Of a stretch of DNA of 64,000 bases, positions 52,406-61,637 are shown piece by piece. Under the pieces are notes generated by a model that saw only the letters and a program-made list of their open reading frames with translations, did not search any database and was not told the DNA's origin. Position numbers and translations under genes: made by a program. Every line of letters starts with the position of its first letter. The stretch's first letter is position 1. This stretch comes from Formosa sp030427735 (lineage in GTDB: Bacteria > Bacteroidota > Bacteroidia > Flavobacteriales > Flavobacteriaceae), in assembly GCF_051200825.1 (NCBI RefSeq), contig NZ_CP195158.1:3782001-3846000 (forward strand). Reading direction: 5' to 3'.

Positions 52406-52413
52406 CAAAGTTA
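52406..52413 (-). promoter_or_regulatory. -7 promoter box for the MBL hydrolase/S8 peptidase run
   Basis: TAACTTTG on the minus strand matches TAnnTTTG, 19 bases upstream of the ATG at 52386. Confidence 0.55.
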
Positions 52414-52536
52414 TAAATAGTGAGTTGTTTTTAGGGATTTCTTAATTTTTATTGGCTCTTTTTTAACATTAAAAGTAGGTCTTAATAAAAAAATAAACTA
52501 AATGTTTTATATATTCAACATCTGAAAATATAATGA

Positions 52537-54372
52537 ATGTTAGAACTTGCAGGAATAATTATTTTAGGAATACTCGCACAATGGGTGGCTTGGAAATTTA
52601 AAATACCAGCCATTTTACCCTTAATTCTTATTGGTTTATTAGTTGGGCCTATTGCGGCCGAATTTTTTTCTGAAGATGGCTCTAAATGGATAGAACCTAT
52701 TTGGAATGGGAGAGAAGGTCTTTTTCCTGGTGAAAGTTTGTTTTATTTTGTATCGTTAGCCATAAGTATTATTCTGTTTGAAGGGGGCTTAACTTTAAAA
52801 CTTAGCGAAATTAAAAATGTGGCTCCTTCTATTACCAAATTAATTACTTTGGGGGCTGCGGTAACATTTTTTGGTGCAGCCATAGCGGCGCACTACACTT
52901 TTTATTTAAGCTGGGAAATTTCGTTTTTATTTTCGGCTTTAATTATAGTTACAGGACCAACAGTAATTACTCCCATTTTAAGAAATATACCATTACCTAA
53001 AGATGTATCGGCAGTATTAAAATGGGAAGGTATTTTAATAGATCCCATAGGAGCTTTAATTGCTGTATTGGTGTTTGAATTTATAAGTGTAGATGCAGGC
53101 GGCGAATTTACCAAACGTGCCTTTATTGAGTTTGGAAAAATTGTATTGTTCGGTTTTACTTTTGGCTTTACTTTCGCACATGCTTTAAATACTATTATTA
53201 ACAAAAAATGGATTCCGCATTATTTACTAAACGTTTTTGCTTTAGCTTCGGTTTTAGGTGTTTTTGTTCTTTCAGATGCTTTTGCACACGAGTCTGGATT
53301 ACTAGCTGTTGTGGTTATGGGTATGGTTTTGGGGAATTCTAAATCGCCATATCTTAAAGAACTCTTGTATTTTAAGGAGTCGTTAAGCGTTTTATTAATA
53401 TCGATTTTATTTATTCTATTGGCAGCCAATATTAACATGAGCGATTTATTGCTAATTTATAATTGGAATACCTTAGTACTCTTTACCATTGTCGTTTTTA
53501 TAATTCGTCCGCTAGCCGTGTTTTTAAGTACTTATAAATCGTCTTTAAAATTTAAGGAAAAGTTATTTATTAGTTGGGTAGGACCTCGTGGTATTGTTGC
53601 TGCTGGTATTGCATCGTTATTCGGTTTAAAATTGGCCAAGAATGGTGTGGCAGATGCACAATATATTACACCTTTGGTGTTTATGATTGTTTTGGGAACC
53701 GTGCTTTTAAATGCAACAACTGCTAGATTGTTTGCTAAACTAGTAGGGGTGTTCTTAAAAAAGTCGGAAGGTATTTTAATTGTTGGGGCTTCAAAAGTAT
53801 CGCGATTAATAGGTCATTATTTAGAGACTAATGGCCGCCATGTGGTTTTAATAGACAGCAATCAGTTAAATATTAAAAAGAGTGAAGAACTTGGCTTAGA
53901 AGCTTTAAACACCAATATTTATTCTGACACTTTAATGGATAATATCGAGCTGAACGACGTTGGATATATTATGGCACTTACCGCAAGTTCCGATATTAAT
54001 AAATATGCGATTAATAAATTTAGCAAGCAGTTTGGTGAAAACGGGTCGTTTAGATTAATAACACCAGACGAAATGAATAACCCTGATAAAATTCCGCGTG
54101 AAGGCTTGTTTTCGCAAACAGACGACTATATTGCGCTAAGCGAAGTTACCCGTAAATATCCAGCGATTCATGAATTAGATTTAAAAGATAAAGCCCATTT
54201 TATCAATCTTATGAATATTACCGAAAAGGATGAAGATATTATACCGTTGTTTATTAAAGACGATAAAGGGGTGTTAGAAATTATTTCTTCGGTAAATAAA
54301 GAAACGCATACGGTAGAACCTAACTTTAAACTGGTGTATCTCGGTAAACCTTTCGATGTAGAAAAGGTATAA
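52537..54372 (+). CDS. CPA1-type cation:proton antiporter with C-terminal TrkA-N-like domain
   Basis: 611-aa membrane protein. About 12 membrane helices fill residues 1-400, with FEGGLTLKL, IIVTGPTVITPILRN and GPRGIVAAGIASLF typical of NhaP/CPA1 antiporters. A cytosolic Rossmann-like TrkA-N (RCK) domain follows at about 415-540, with GILIVGASKVSRLIGHYLE. This adds possible nucleotide or ligand control. Probably Na+ or K+/H+ exchange. Its stop is immediately adjacent to the convergent GH31 stop. Confidence 0.92.
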   Translation: MLELAGIIILGILAQWVAWKFKIPAILPLILIGLLVGPIAAEFFSEDGSKWIEPIWNGREGLFPGESLFYFVSLAISIILFEGGLTLKLSEIKNVAPSITKLITLGAAVTFFGAAIAAHYTFYLSWEISFLFSALIIVTGPTVITPILRNIPLPKDVSAVLKWEGILIDPIGALIAVLVFEFISVDAGGEFTKRAFIEFGKIVLFGFTFGFTFAHALNTIINKKWIPHYLLNVFALASVLGVFVLSDAFAHESGLLAVVVMGMVLGNSKSPYLKELLYFKESLSVLLISILFILLAANINMSDLLLIYNWNTLVLFTIVVFIIRPLAVFLSTYKSSLKFKEKLFISWVGPRGIVAAGIASLFGLKLAKNGVADAQYITPLVFMIVLGTVLLNATTARLFAKLVGVFLKKSEGILIVGASKVSRLIGHYLETNGRHVVLIDSNQLNIKKSEELGLEALNTNIYSDTLMDNIELNDVGYIMALTASSDINKYAINKFSKQFGENGSFRLITPDEMNNPDKIPREGLFSQTDDYIALSEVTRKYPAIHELDLKDKAHFINLMNITEKDEDIIPLFIKDDKGVLEIISSVNKETHTVEPNFKLVYLGKPFDVEKV

Positions 54373-56775
54373 TTATAAGCTCAGGTGCAATTCTGTAAAG
54401 GTTTTGTCTACAATTAAAGTTTGGGTTTCAGAAAAAATTAAAGCATCAAAAGTTATTTCTACATTGTCTATTTCTATTTTGGTAATAGAAAAAGGCAATC
54501 CTATAAATTGCAATTTATAGCGTGTATAAGGCGTTGTAAATTTGCCAGAGGTATGTTGTTGTATAATCAGTTCGTTGGTTTTACCATGCAACGTAAATTT
54601 GCTTAAACAGTAGCGTCCTTTAGTGTAATCGTAACCATCGTGGGCATCATCAAACAGCATAGAGGTTTCTTTTCCTGTTTTAAAGTATATTTCTAGAGTA
54701 ATTTCATCAAAATCGTGTTCTCCTACATATTGCTGTACAGGATATTTAGGTATTATAGTACCAGCTTTAATAAAGATTGGCATTGTTTTTAACGTTACAT
54801 CTACCCAAAGTTCTTTACCACCTTCAATCCATTCTTGGGTCCAATAGTTATACCAATCTCCTCTAGGAATGTACATGCGTCTGCCTCTAGAATTAGGCTC
54901 TAAAATAGGGCAAACTAAAATGGCATTGCCATATATAAATTCGTCGGTGCGGTAATGGGTTTGGTAATCTTCTTGATCGTAAAGTACGAGTGATTTTAAA
55001 ATTGGAGTACCTTCATCTAAATATTGCCAAAACGCAGTATATAAATAGGGCAGAAGCTGATAGCGTAATTCTATAAACGACCGTACAATGTCTGTTACTT
55101 CGTCTCCAAACATCCAAGGTTCTTGTTCGCCGTGATCGCCAGACGAATGCGTTCTACAAAATGGATGGAATACGCCTAATTGAATCCAACGTGTGTATAA
55201 TTCGCCATTAGGCTGTTCCGAAAAACCACCTATATCGCTGCCTATAAACGAAAATCCCGATAAAGCCATACGTTGTGCTTGCACGTTGGCAATCCATAAA
55301 TGTTCCCACGAAGCTGTATTATCGCCCGTCCAAGACGATGTATAACGTTGCGTACCAGAGTAGGCGGCACGAGTGATTACAAAGGGACGTTTAGGATAAG
55401 CAAACTTTTTTAAACCTTGATAGGTTGCTCTGGCCATTTGCATGCCATAGATATTATGCGCTTTTCTGTGGCTGCAACGGTTACCATCGTAATCGTGGCG
55501 AACGTCGTCTGGAAAGGTTTTGTTGGGTACTTCCATAACGGCGGGTTCGTTCATATCGTTCCAAACGCCTTTTACACCAATATCTTCTACCAATTCTTTA
55601 AACAAATCGGACCACCATTCCCGCACTTTTTTATTGGTGAAATCTGGAAAATAGCAAGCGCCTGGCCAAACTTTACCTTTCATATAAGGCCCATCGGCAC
55701 GTTTACAGAAATAATCGTTGGCTAAACCTTCTTTATAAATGGAATAATTAGGGTCTATTTTTATGCCTGGATCTATTATTACTATGGTTTTAAAACCGTC
55801 GTTCAGTAATTCATTTACCATGCGTTTAGGATCTGGAAAATACTCTGTATTCCAGGTGAAGCACCTAAAACCATCCATATAATCGATATCCAGATAAATG
55901 GCGTCGCACGGAATTTTAAGATCTCTAAAGGTTTGGGTTATGGCTTTAACTTTAGATTCTGGATAATAACTCCATTTGCATTGATGATAGCCTAAAGACC
56001 ATAAAGCCGGTAACTGATGAGGTTTACCTGTTAAATCGGTATAATTGGCTACGACGTCGTTCATTTTTGGGCCGTAAATGAAGTAGTAATTCATTTCTCC
56101 ACCATCTGCCCAAAAGCTGGTTATGTTTTTGCGTTCGTGGGCAAAATCGAAATACGATCGAAACGTGTTATCGAAAAAAATACCGTAAGATTTTCCGTGG
56201 TGTAAACCTGTGTAAAACGGAATGGCTTTATATATAGGATCGGTAGTTTTTCCGTAAGCATAAGAGTCTGTTACCCAATTCTCAAACCGTTTACCTTTTA
56301 AATTTAAATGCTCCGATTTATCGCCTAAACCGTAGTAACTTTCTCCGTCGTTAGAGACTTTACTCATTTTTACGATGTTACCACCATACTCGTAGCTTTC
56401 TTCCCAGTGGAATCCCCAATCGTCTTGGCAAATTAAGGTTTGGTCTTTAGCATCGTAAAGCTTAACTTTTAAATTGCTTTTGTCAATTTCACAAATAAGC
56501 TTCGAGGTGGTTATTATATAAAAAGCGTCGGTTTGGGTAATATCTAAATGATTATAGCCCGTGCTAGCGTATTTGGTTATGGCATACGAAAAATCGTTAT
56601 CGAAATTAGAATCGGTAGCATACCTAAATCTTAATACACTGTCTCTAACCACGGTTAGTTGTAAGGCCACACCGTTTTCGGTTTTAAATTCTAAAGTATC
56701 GATGTTTTTTTCGTACGAAACTATATGCGATGGAAACTGATTGCCTTTGTGTTCTAACTCGGTATTGGTTATCAT
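54373..56775 (-). CDS. GH31 alpha-glucosidase
   Basis: 800-aa glycoside hydrolase family 31. An N-terminal beta-sandwich (about 20-240) is followed by the catalytic barrel with nucleophile Asp407 in WNDMNEPAVMEVP and acid/base Asp485 in SSWTGDNTASW. GDIGGFSEQPNGELYTRW-type binding loop is in SFIGSDIGGF. No signal peptide, so it acts inside the cell, consistent with use on glycogen-derived oligosaccharides. It lies downstream of glgB with a 129-base gap. Confidence 0.95.
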   Translation of the reverse strand: MITNTELEHKGNQFPSHIVSYEKNIDTLEFKTENGVALQLTVVRDSVLRFRYATDSNFDNDFSYAITKYASTGYNHLDITQTDAFYIITTSKLICEIDKSNLKVKLYDAKDQTLICQDDWGFHWEESYEYGGNIVKMSKVSNDGESYYGLGDKSEHLNLKGKRFENWVTDSYAYGKTTDPIYKAIPFYTGLHHGKSYGIFFDNTFRSYFDFAHERKNITSFWADGGEMNYYFIYGPKMNDVVANYTDLTGKPHQLPALWSLGYHQCKWSYYPESKVKAITQTFRDLKIPCDAIYLDIDYMDGFRCFTWNTEYFPDPKRMVNELLNDGFKTIVIIDPGIKIDPNYSIYKEGLANDYFCKRADGPYMKGKVWPGACYFPDFTNKKVREWWSDLFKELVEDIGVKGVWNDMNEPAVMEVPNKTFPDDVRHDYDGNRCSHRKAHNIYGMQMARATYQGLKKFAYPKRPFVITRAAYSGTQRYTSSWTGDNTASWEHLWIANVQAQRMALSGFSFIGSDIGGFSEQPNGELYTRWIQLGVFHPFCRTHSSGDHGEQEPWMFGDEVTDIVRSFIELRYQLLPYLYTAFWQYLDEGTPILKSLVLYDQEDYQTHYRTDEFIYGNAILVCPILEPNSRGRRMYIPRGDWYNYWTQEWIEGGKELWVDVTLKTMPIFIKAGTIIPKYPVQQYVGEHDFDEITLEIYFKTGKETSMLFDDAHDGYDYTKGRYCLSKFTLHGKTNELIIQQHTSGKFTTPYTRYKLQFIGLPFSITKIEIDNVEITFDALIFSETQTLIVDKTFTELHLSL

Positions 56776-56904
56776 AGCGTAATAAATAAGAGTACTTATA
56801 AACCTATTAAATTTTTATAAGTTTAAAGGTTACATTTTAATAAAAATAATTCCTAATTTTTTGAATTAAGTAATGATTAATAATTAAAAATCAATATTTT
56901 ATAA

Positions 56905-58824
56905 TTATTTTTTGCTGATATATGTAAATACAGTTACTGCTAAAGGCGGTATGGTAATGCTTGCCGAATACGGTTTTCCGTTCCAGGATTTCTTTTTGGC
57001 TTTTATAGCTTTAGGATTATTAACACCACTACCTCCAAAGTCGGAATGGTCGGAGTTGAAAGTTTCAATTAAACTGCCAGTTCTAGGTAAACTAATGCTG
57101 TAATTTTGATGCATAGCAGGGGTAAAATTACAAACGACTACCACATCGTTTTGGGTGTCGTGTCCTTTTCGAATATACGACATTACTGCATTTTTATGAT
57201 CGTCGTAGCTTATCCATTCAAACCCATCTTGGCTAAATGCCTTTTCGTATAAAGCGGGATTATTTTTATAAAAAATATTTAGCGATTTTATAAATAACTG
57301 TGTTTGTTGGTGAGGTATAAAATCTAATAAATTCCAATCTAAACTACTTTGGAAATTCCATTCGTTATATTGCCCAAATTCGGTACCCATAAACATTAAA
57401 TTACTTCCTGGGTGTGTGTACATGTAGGCAAAAAGTAAGCGTAAATTAGCAAAGCGTTGCCATTCGTCGCCAGGCATTCGTCCTAACACCGAATTTTTAC
57501 CATACACGACCTCGTCGTGAGATATTGGAAGCATAAAATGTTCGGAGAAAGCATAAGCTAAACTAAAAGTAATATCGTTTTGATGGTAGCTTCTGTAAAT
57601 AGGATCTTTTTTAAAGTAATTAAGCGTATCGTGCATCCAGCCCATCATCCATTTCATACCAAAACCTAAACCGCCATATTCTACTTTGTTGGTAACACCA
57701 GTAAAGGCTGTTGATTCTTCGGCTATGGTTTGTACGCCTTCAAAGGTGTTGTAGATGGCTTCGTTACATTCTTTTAAAAACGATATGGCAGCTAAATTTT
57801 CGTTGCCTCCAAATTCGTTTGGTTCCCATTCGCCATCTTGTCTGGAGTAATCTAGATATATCATAGAGGCTACGGCGTCTACTCGTAAGCCATCTACATG
57901 ATAGTATTTTAACCAATATATGGCATTACTTATTAAAAAGGAGCGGACTTCGGCACGCTCGTAGTTAAAGATTAAACTTTCCCAGTCGGGGTGATATCCT
58001 TTTTTAGGATCGGGATGTTCGTATAGATTAGAGCCATCAAAAAAGCCTAGACCATGTGCATCGGAAGGAAAATGGGAGGGCACCCAATCTAAAATCACTC
58101 CTATATCCGCTTGATGAAAAGCGTCTATTAAAGCCATAAAGTCTTGTGGTGTACCGTAACGCGATGTTGGCGCAAAATAGCCCGTAATTTGATAGCCCCA
58201 CGACGGATCGTAAGGATATTCCATAATGGGCATAAACTCTACATGTGTATAGTTCATGTCTTTTAAATATGGCACTAAACTGTTAGCGAGTTCGGTATAG
58301 CTTAAAAATCGACCAGCTTCTAAATTGCGTTTCCAAGAACCTAGGTGAACTTCATAAACAGCGTAAGGTTTATCTAATCCGTTTTTTTGCGATCGATAAG
58401 ACATCCAATCTTTATCGTTCCAGGTATAGTCGGTGTGTTCCCAAACTATAGAGGCTGTTTTTGGCGGTTGTTCTGCACGTATGGCATATGGATCGGCCTT
58501 TTCGGTTTTTATATCGTTGTTATGGCTAATTATAGCATATTTGTATAGCGACCCTTTACCTAGTTTAGGAATAAAACCTTCCCAAATACCACTGGAATCC
58601 CAACGGACAAACAATTCGTGTTCGCTGCCATTCCAATAGTTAAAATCGCCAATTACAGCTACCGATTTGGCACTAGGTGCCCAAACAGCAAAGTATACAC
58701 CAGTTTCGCCATCTACGGTACAGATATGCGATCCAAATTTTTCGAATAAATTATAGTGCTTTCCAGATTTAAAAAGATTGATATCGAAATCTGTAAATAA
58801 GCTAAACGGTTTTACTTTGGTCAT
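56905..58824 (-). CDS. glgB: 1,4-alpha-glucan branching enzyme
   Basis: Makes alpha-1,6 branches in glycogen. The chosen ATG at 58824 gives 639 aa and starts 10 bases after the glgC stop; the longer frame from 58884 overlaps glgC and adds an unlikely hydrophobic start. A CBM48-like N-terminus (YFAVWAPSAKSVAVIGDFNYWNG) precedes the GH13 barrel: DWVPSHFPSD, nucleophile Asp in GLRVDAVASM, acid/base Glu in TIAEEST and LPISHDEVVYGK. The C-terminal beta domain is complete. Confidence 0.96.
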   Translation of the reverse strand: MTKVKPFSLFTDFDINLFKSGKHYNLFEKFGSHICTVDGETGVYFAVWAPSAKSVAVIGDFNYWNGSEHELFVRWDSSGIWEGFIPKLGKGSLYKYAIISHNNDIKTEKADPYAIRAEQPPKTASIVWEHTDYTWNDKDWMSYRSQKNGLDKPYAVYEVHLGSWKRNLEAGRFLSYTELANSLVPYLKDMNYTHVEFMPIMEYPYDPSWGYQITGYFAPTSRYGTPQDFMALIDAFHQADIGVILDWVPSHFPSDAHGLGFFDGSNLYEHPDPKKGYHPDWESLIFNYERAEVRSFLISNAIYWLKYYHVDGLRVDAVASMIYLDYSRQDGEWEPNEFGGNENLAAISFLKECNEAIYNTFEGVQTIAEESTAFTGVTNKVEYGGLGFGMKWMMGWMHDTLNYFKKDPIYRSYHQNDITFSLAYAFSEHFMLPISHDEVVYGKNSVLGRMPGDEWQRFANLRLLFAYMYTHPGSNLMFMGTEFGQYNEWNFQSSLDWNLLDFIPHQQTQLFIKSLNIFYKNNPALYEKAFSQDGFEWISYDDHKNAVMSYIRKGHDTQNDVVVVCNFTPAMHQNYSISLPRTGSLIETFNSDHSDFGGSGVNNPKAIKAKKKSWNGKPYSASITIPPLAVTVFTYISKK

Positions 58825-58834
58825 AAATACAAGT

Positions 58835-60100
58835 TTAAATAACGAAACCAGAAGGTATGGTAGCGCCTTTTTTAATAACGACAATACCGTCTTTTATAAG
58901 ATATTTATCGGTTTCGGTATCCTCTAAATGTGCTCCTCCTTTTATGGTTACATCGTCTCCAATTCGGCAATTTTTATCAATAATAGCATTTTCTATATGG
59001 CAACGCTCTCCAACACCAATTAATATTTCAATTTTATGTTTTTCAATATCTTCTAAGGTTTCGTAAAAATCGGTTCCCATAATGTAGGTGCGAATTATTA
59101 CAGAGCCTTGACCAATGCGGGTTCTAATGCCTATAACCGATTGTTCTATTTTTTCGGCATGTATTATACACCCTTCCGAAATAACCGCTCGATCTAATTC
59201 TTTACACGACACTTTAGAGGTTGGTAGCATACGGGCGTGGGTGTATATACGTTTTTCTTTGTCGTATAAATTGAATTTAGGAATCTCGTCTGTAAGTCCA
59301 ATATTGGCTTCAAAAAACGAGTCTACGTTTCCTATATCGGTCCAATAGCCTTCGTAAGGATAGCTTAATACTTTGTGTTTGCCAATAGATTGTGGTATAA
59401 TTTCTTTTCCAAAATCTATGGTATTTGGGTCGTTCATCAGTTCTATTAACAATTCGCGATTAAAAACATAAATACCCATAGAGGCCAGATATTCTCTACC
59501 TTCGGCTTTCATATCGTCACTCACTTCCGACTCCCATCCTTTTAGTAACTCGGAGTTTGGTTTTTCTATAAACGAAGTAATCATATTATCCTCGTTACTT
59601 TTTAAAATTCCAAACGAAGTCGCATCTTTAGCATTTACCGGTAATGTGGCAATAGTAATATCGCAACCACTTTCTTTATGTTTATTAATGATGTCGTTAA
59701 AATCCATCTGATAGAGCTGATCTCCAGATAAGATTAAGGCATATTTAAAATCGTGACTTAAAAAATGATGCATACTCTGTCTTACAGCATCTGCAGTACC
59801 TTGAAACCAATTGGCGTTAGACATGGTTTGCTCGGCAGCTAGAATATCTACAAAGGCAGAACTAAAAAAACTAAAGTGATAGGTGTTTTTAATATGCCTA
59901 TTTAATGAAGCAGAATTAAACTGAGTTAATACATACATGCGTTTAATATCGGAGTTAATACAGTTAGAAATAGGAATATCTACCAACCTGTATTTTCCGG
60001 CAATAGGTACCGCTGGTTTAGAACGATCTGCTGTTAAAGGGTAAAGTCTAGAGCCTTGTCCGCCTCCTAAAATAATGGAAAGTACTTCTTCATTAATCAT
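58835..60100 (-). CDS. glgC: Glucose-1-phosphate adenylyltransferase
   Basis: 421-aa enzyme making ADP-glucose, the glycogen precursor. It has GGGQGSRLYPLTADRSKPAVP at the N-terminus followed by GKYRLVDIPISNCINS, with FQGTADAVRQ and LSGDQLYQMDF. A C-terminal left-handed beta-helix with repeated I/V-x5 units (DKNCRIGDDVTIKGGAH) follows. Start overlaps glgA's stop as ATGA (four bases). Family members are allosterically controlled by glycolytic intermediates; effectors cannot be read here. Confidence 0.97.
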   Translation of the reverse strand: MINEEVLSIILGGGQGSRLYPLTADRSKPAVPIAGKYRLVDIPISNCINSDIKRMYVLTQFNSASLNRHIKNTYHFSFFSSAFVDILAAEQTMSNANWFQGTADAVRQSMHHFLSHDFKYALILSGDQLYQMDFNDIINKHKESGCDITIATLPVNAKDATSFGILKSNEDNMITSFIEKPNSELLKGWESEVSDDMKAEGREYLASMGIYVFNRELLIELMNDPNTIDFGKEIIPQSIGKHKVLSYPYEGYWTDIGNVDSFFEANIGLTDEIPKFNLYDKEKRIYTHARMLPTSKVSCKELDRAVISEGCIIHAEKIEQSVIGIRTRIGQGSVIIRTYIMGTDFYETLEDIEKHKIEILIGVGERCHIENAIIDKNCRIGDDVTIKGGAHLEDTETDKYLIKDGIVVIKKGATIPSGFVI

Positions 60101-61509
60101 AGTGCTGGTTTTAAAGAGTTATAAAGATTAATATATGCTTGCGCCGAAGCATGCCAAGAGTGGTCTATGGTCATGATGTCGTGCTGTATTTGATTAAATT
60201 TTGGGTCGCCGTAAAATGAAATCGCGCGGTTTATGGCATTACATATTTCTGATACCGTAGCGCCATCGTGGCAAATACCAAATCCGTTGGGTACAGAAAG
60301 GTCTTTAACGGTATCTTTTAAACCGCCTATTTTATTAACAATAGGTATAGTGCCGTATTTTAAAGCGTACATTTGGTTAAGGCCACAAGGTTCTACACGC
60401 GAGGGCATGAGTAAAAAATCTGCTCCAGCGTATATAATATGCGATAACTTTTCGTCGTATCCAATAAAGGTATTGTAAAGTCCTGTAAACTGATCTTTAA
60501 AAGCATTAAGTTGATACTCTACTTCTTGGTGCCCAGAACCTAGTAGTAAAATATTGCATTGCCGTTGCTGTAAAATAGTCTGAAAAACTTCTGGAAATAA
60601 ATCGCTGCCTTTTTCATGCACTAATCGCCCAATAAAAGCAATTAAAGGTTTGTTACTATCTAAATTGAAGGTATCGCAAAGCCATTTTTTGTTGGCTTGT
60701 TTACCTGCTTCTAAAGTTTCTGTAGTATAATTTTTAATAATAAAAGCATCTGTTTCTGTATTCCAAACCTCGGTGTCAATTCCGTTTAAAATGCCTTTAC
60801 ATTTAGCAAATTCATGTTGTAGCAAGTCTTCTAGGCCGTTTGCTTTTTGTCTGAGTTCTTCCATATAACTTGGTGAAACGGTCGTAATACGCCAAGCGCA
60901 TTTTATAGCTGCGGCTAAAGGATTGATAACGTGATACCAATCTAAAAGCCCAACATTATCGAAATTAAATTCGGGAATTAAACCTACTAAATCGTGCGAA
61001 AACCAACCTTGGTATTGCGCATTGTGAATAGTTAAAACACTGGGTGTATTTTTAAAACTTGCGTATTTATGGCTTTCTTGCATCATAAAAGGAACCAAGC
61101 CTGTATGATGATCGTGACAATGTACCACGTCGGTTAGGTTTTCTTGTAAGAGTAACCAATCTAACGCTGCTATTTGAAACGCTAAAAAACGTTCTGTATC
61201 GAATGCCGAATACACATAATCTTTGAACAGTAATTCTGGAACATGAATAAAAAATACATCAAATTCTAAAATGTCATCTTTTAATTTTAAAACTTGATAC
61301 TCGTAAGGTGTAGCACCTAAATGTAATACGCCTTGATGTAACGTTATAAAATTATGCGAATTGGTAAAGTTGTTATTGTAAAAAGGCATAATAACATGAC
61401 TGTTTACACCTAGCTCGTTTAGGTACTTTGGTAAAGCACCAACAACATCGGCTAAGCCACCAACTTTAGCAATGGGATAACATTCTGCGCTTAAATGAGT
61501 GATAGTCAT
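60097..61509 (-). CDS. glgA: Glycogen synthase (GT5)
   Basis: 470-aa ADP-glucose-dependent glycogen synthase. It has the glucosyl-acceptor motif KVGGLADVVGALPKYL near residues 15-30, FLALQIA-type segment, VHCHDHHTGLVPF, IGRLVHEKGSDLF and the C-terminal SRVEPCGLNQMYALKYGTIPIV with the donor-binding Glu. First gene of the glgA-glgC-glgB run, downstream of lepA with a 128-base gap. It works together with GlgC and GlgB and the GH31 enzyme. Confidence 0.96.
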   Translation of the reverse strand: MTITHLSAECYPIAKVGGLADVVGALPKYLNELGVNSHVIMPFYNNNFTNSHNFITLHQGVLHLGATPYEYQVLKLKDDILEFDVFFIHVPELLFKDYVYSAFDTERFLAFQIAALDWLLLQENLTDVVHCHDHHTGLVPFMMQESHKYASFKNTPSVLTIHNAQYQGWFSHDLVGLIPEFNFDNVGLLDWYHVINPLAAAIKCAWRITTVSPSYMEELRQKANGLEDLLQHEFAKCKGILNGIDTEVWNTETDAFIIKNYTTETLEAGKQANKKWLCDTFNLDSNKPLIAFIGRLVHEKGSDLFPEVFQTILQQRQCNILLLGSGHQEVEYQLNAFKDQFTGLYNTFIGYDEKLSHIIYAGADFLLMPSRVEPCGLNQMYALKYGTIPIVNKIGGLKDTVKDLSVPNGFGICHDGATVSEICNAINRAISFYGDPKFNQIQHDIMTIDHSWHASAQAYINLYNSLKPAL

Positions 61510-61600
61510 AGAGTAAAAAATGGCATTACTCTATAAACTTAATCATATTATCCGAATAGTGTGTTATTTTTCTGTCACTATTATAAAAAATAATTTTTAA

Positions 61601-61636
61601 GCCTTATTTCGTTATTAAATTTAGAAATAAAAGGGC
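61601..61636 (-). terminator. Possible terminator after lepA
   Basis: An imperfect hairpin (GCCTTATTTC at 61601-61610 with GAAATAA at 61624-61630 plus GGC at 61634-61636, bulged) is followed on the minus strand by a T-rich stretch. It is weaker than the other terminators listed. Confidence 0.35.
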
Positions 61637-61637
61637 T

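Noticed and set aside
58825..58884. N-terminal extension of glgB
   Set aside because: It overlaps glgC by about 50 bases and adds a hydrophobic start not found in branching enzymes; the ATG at 58824 fits the family better.
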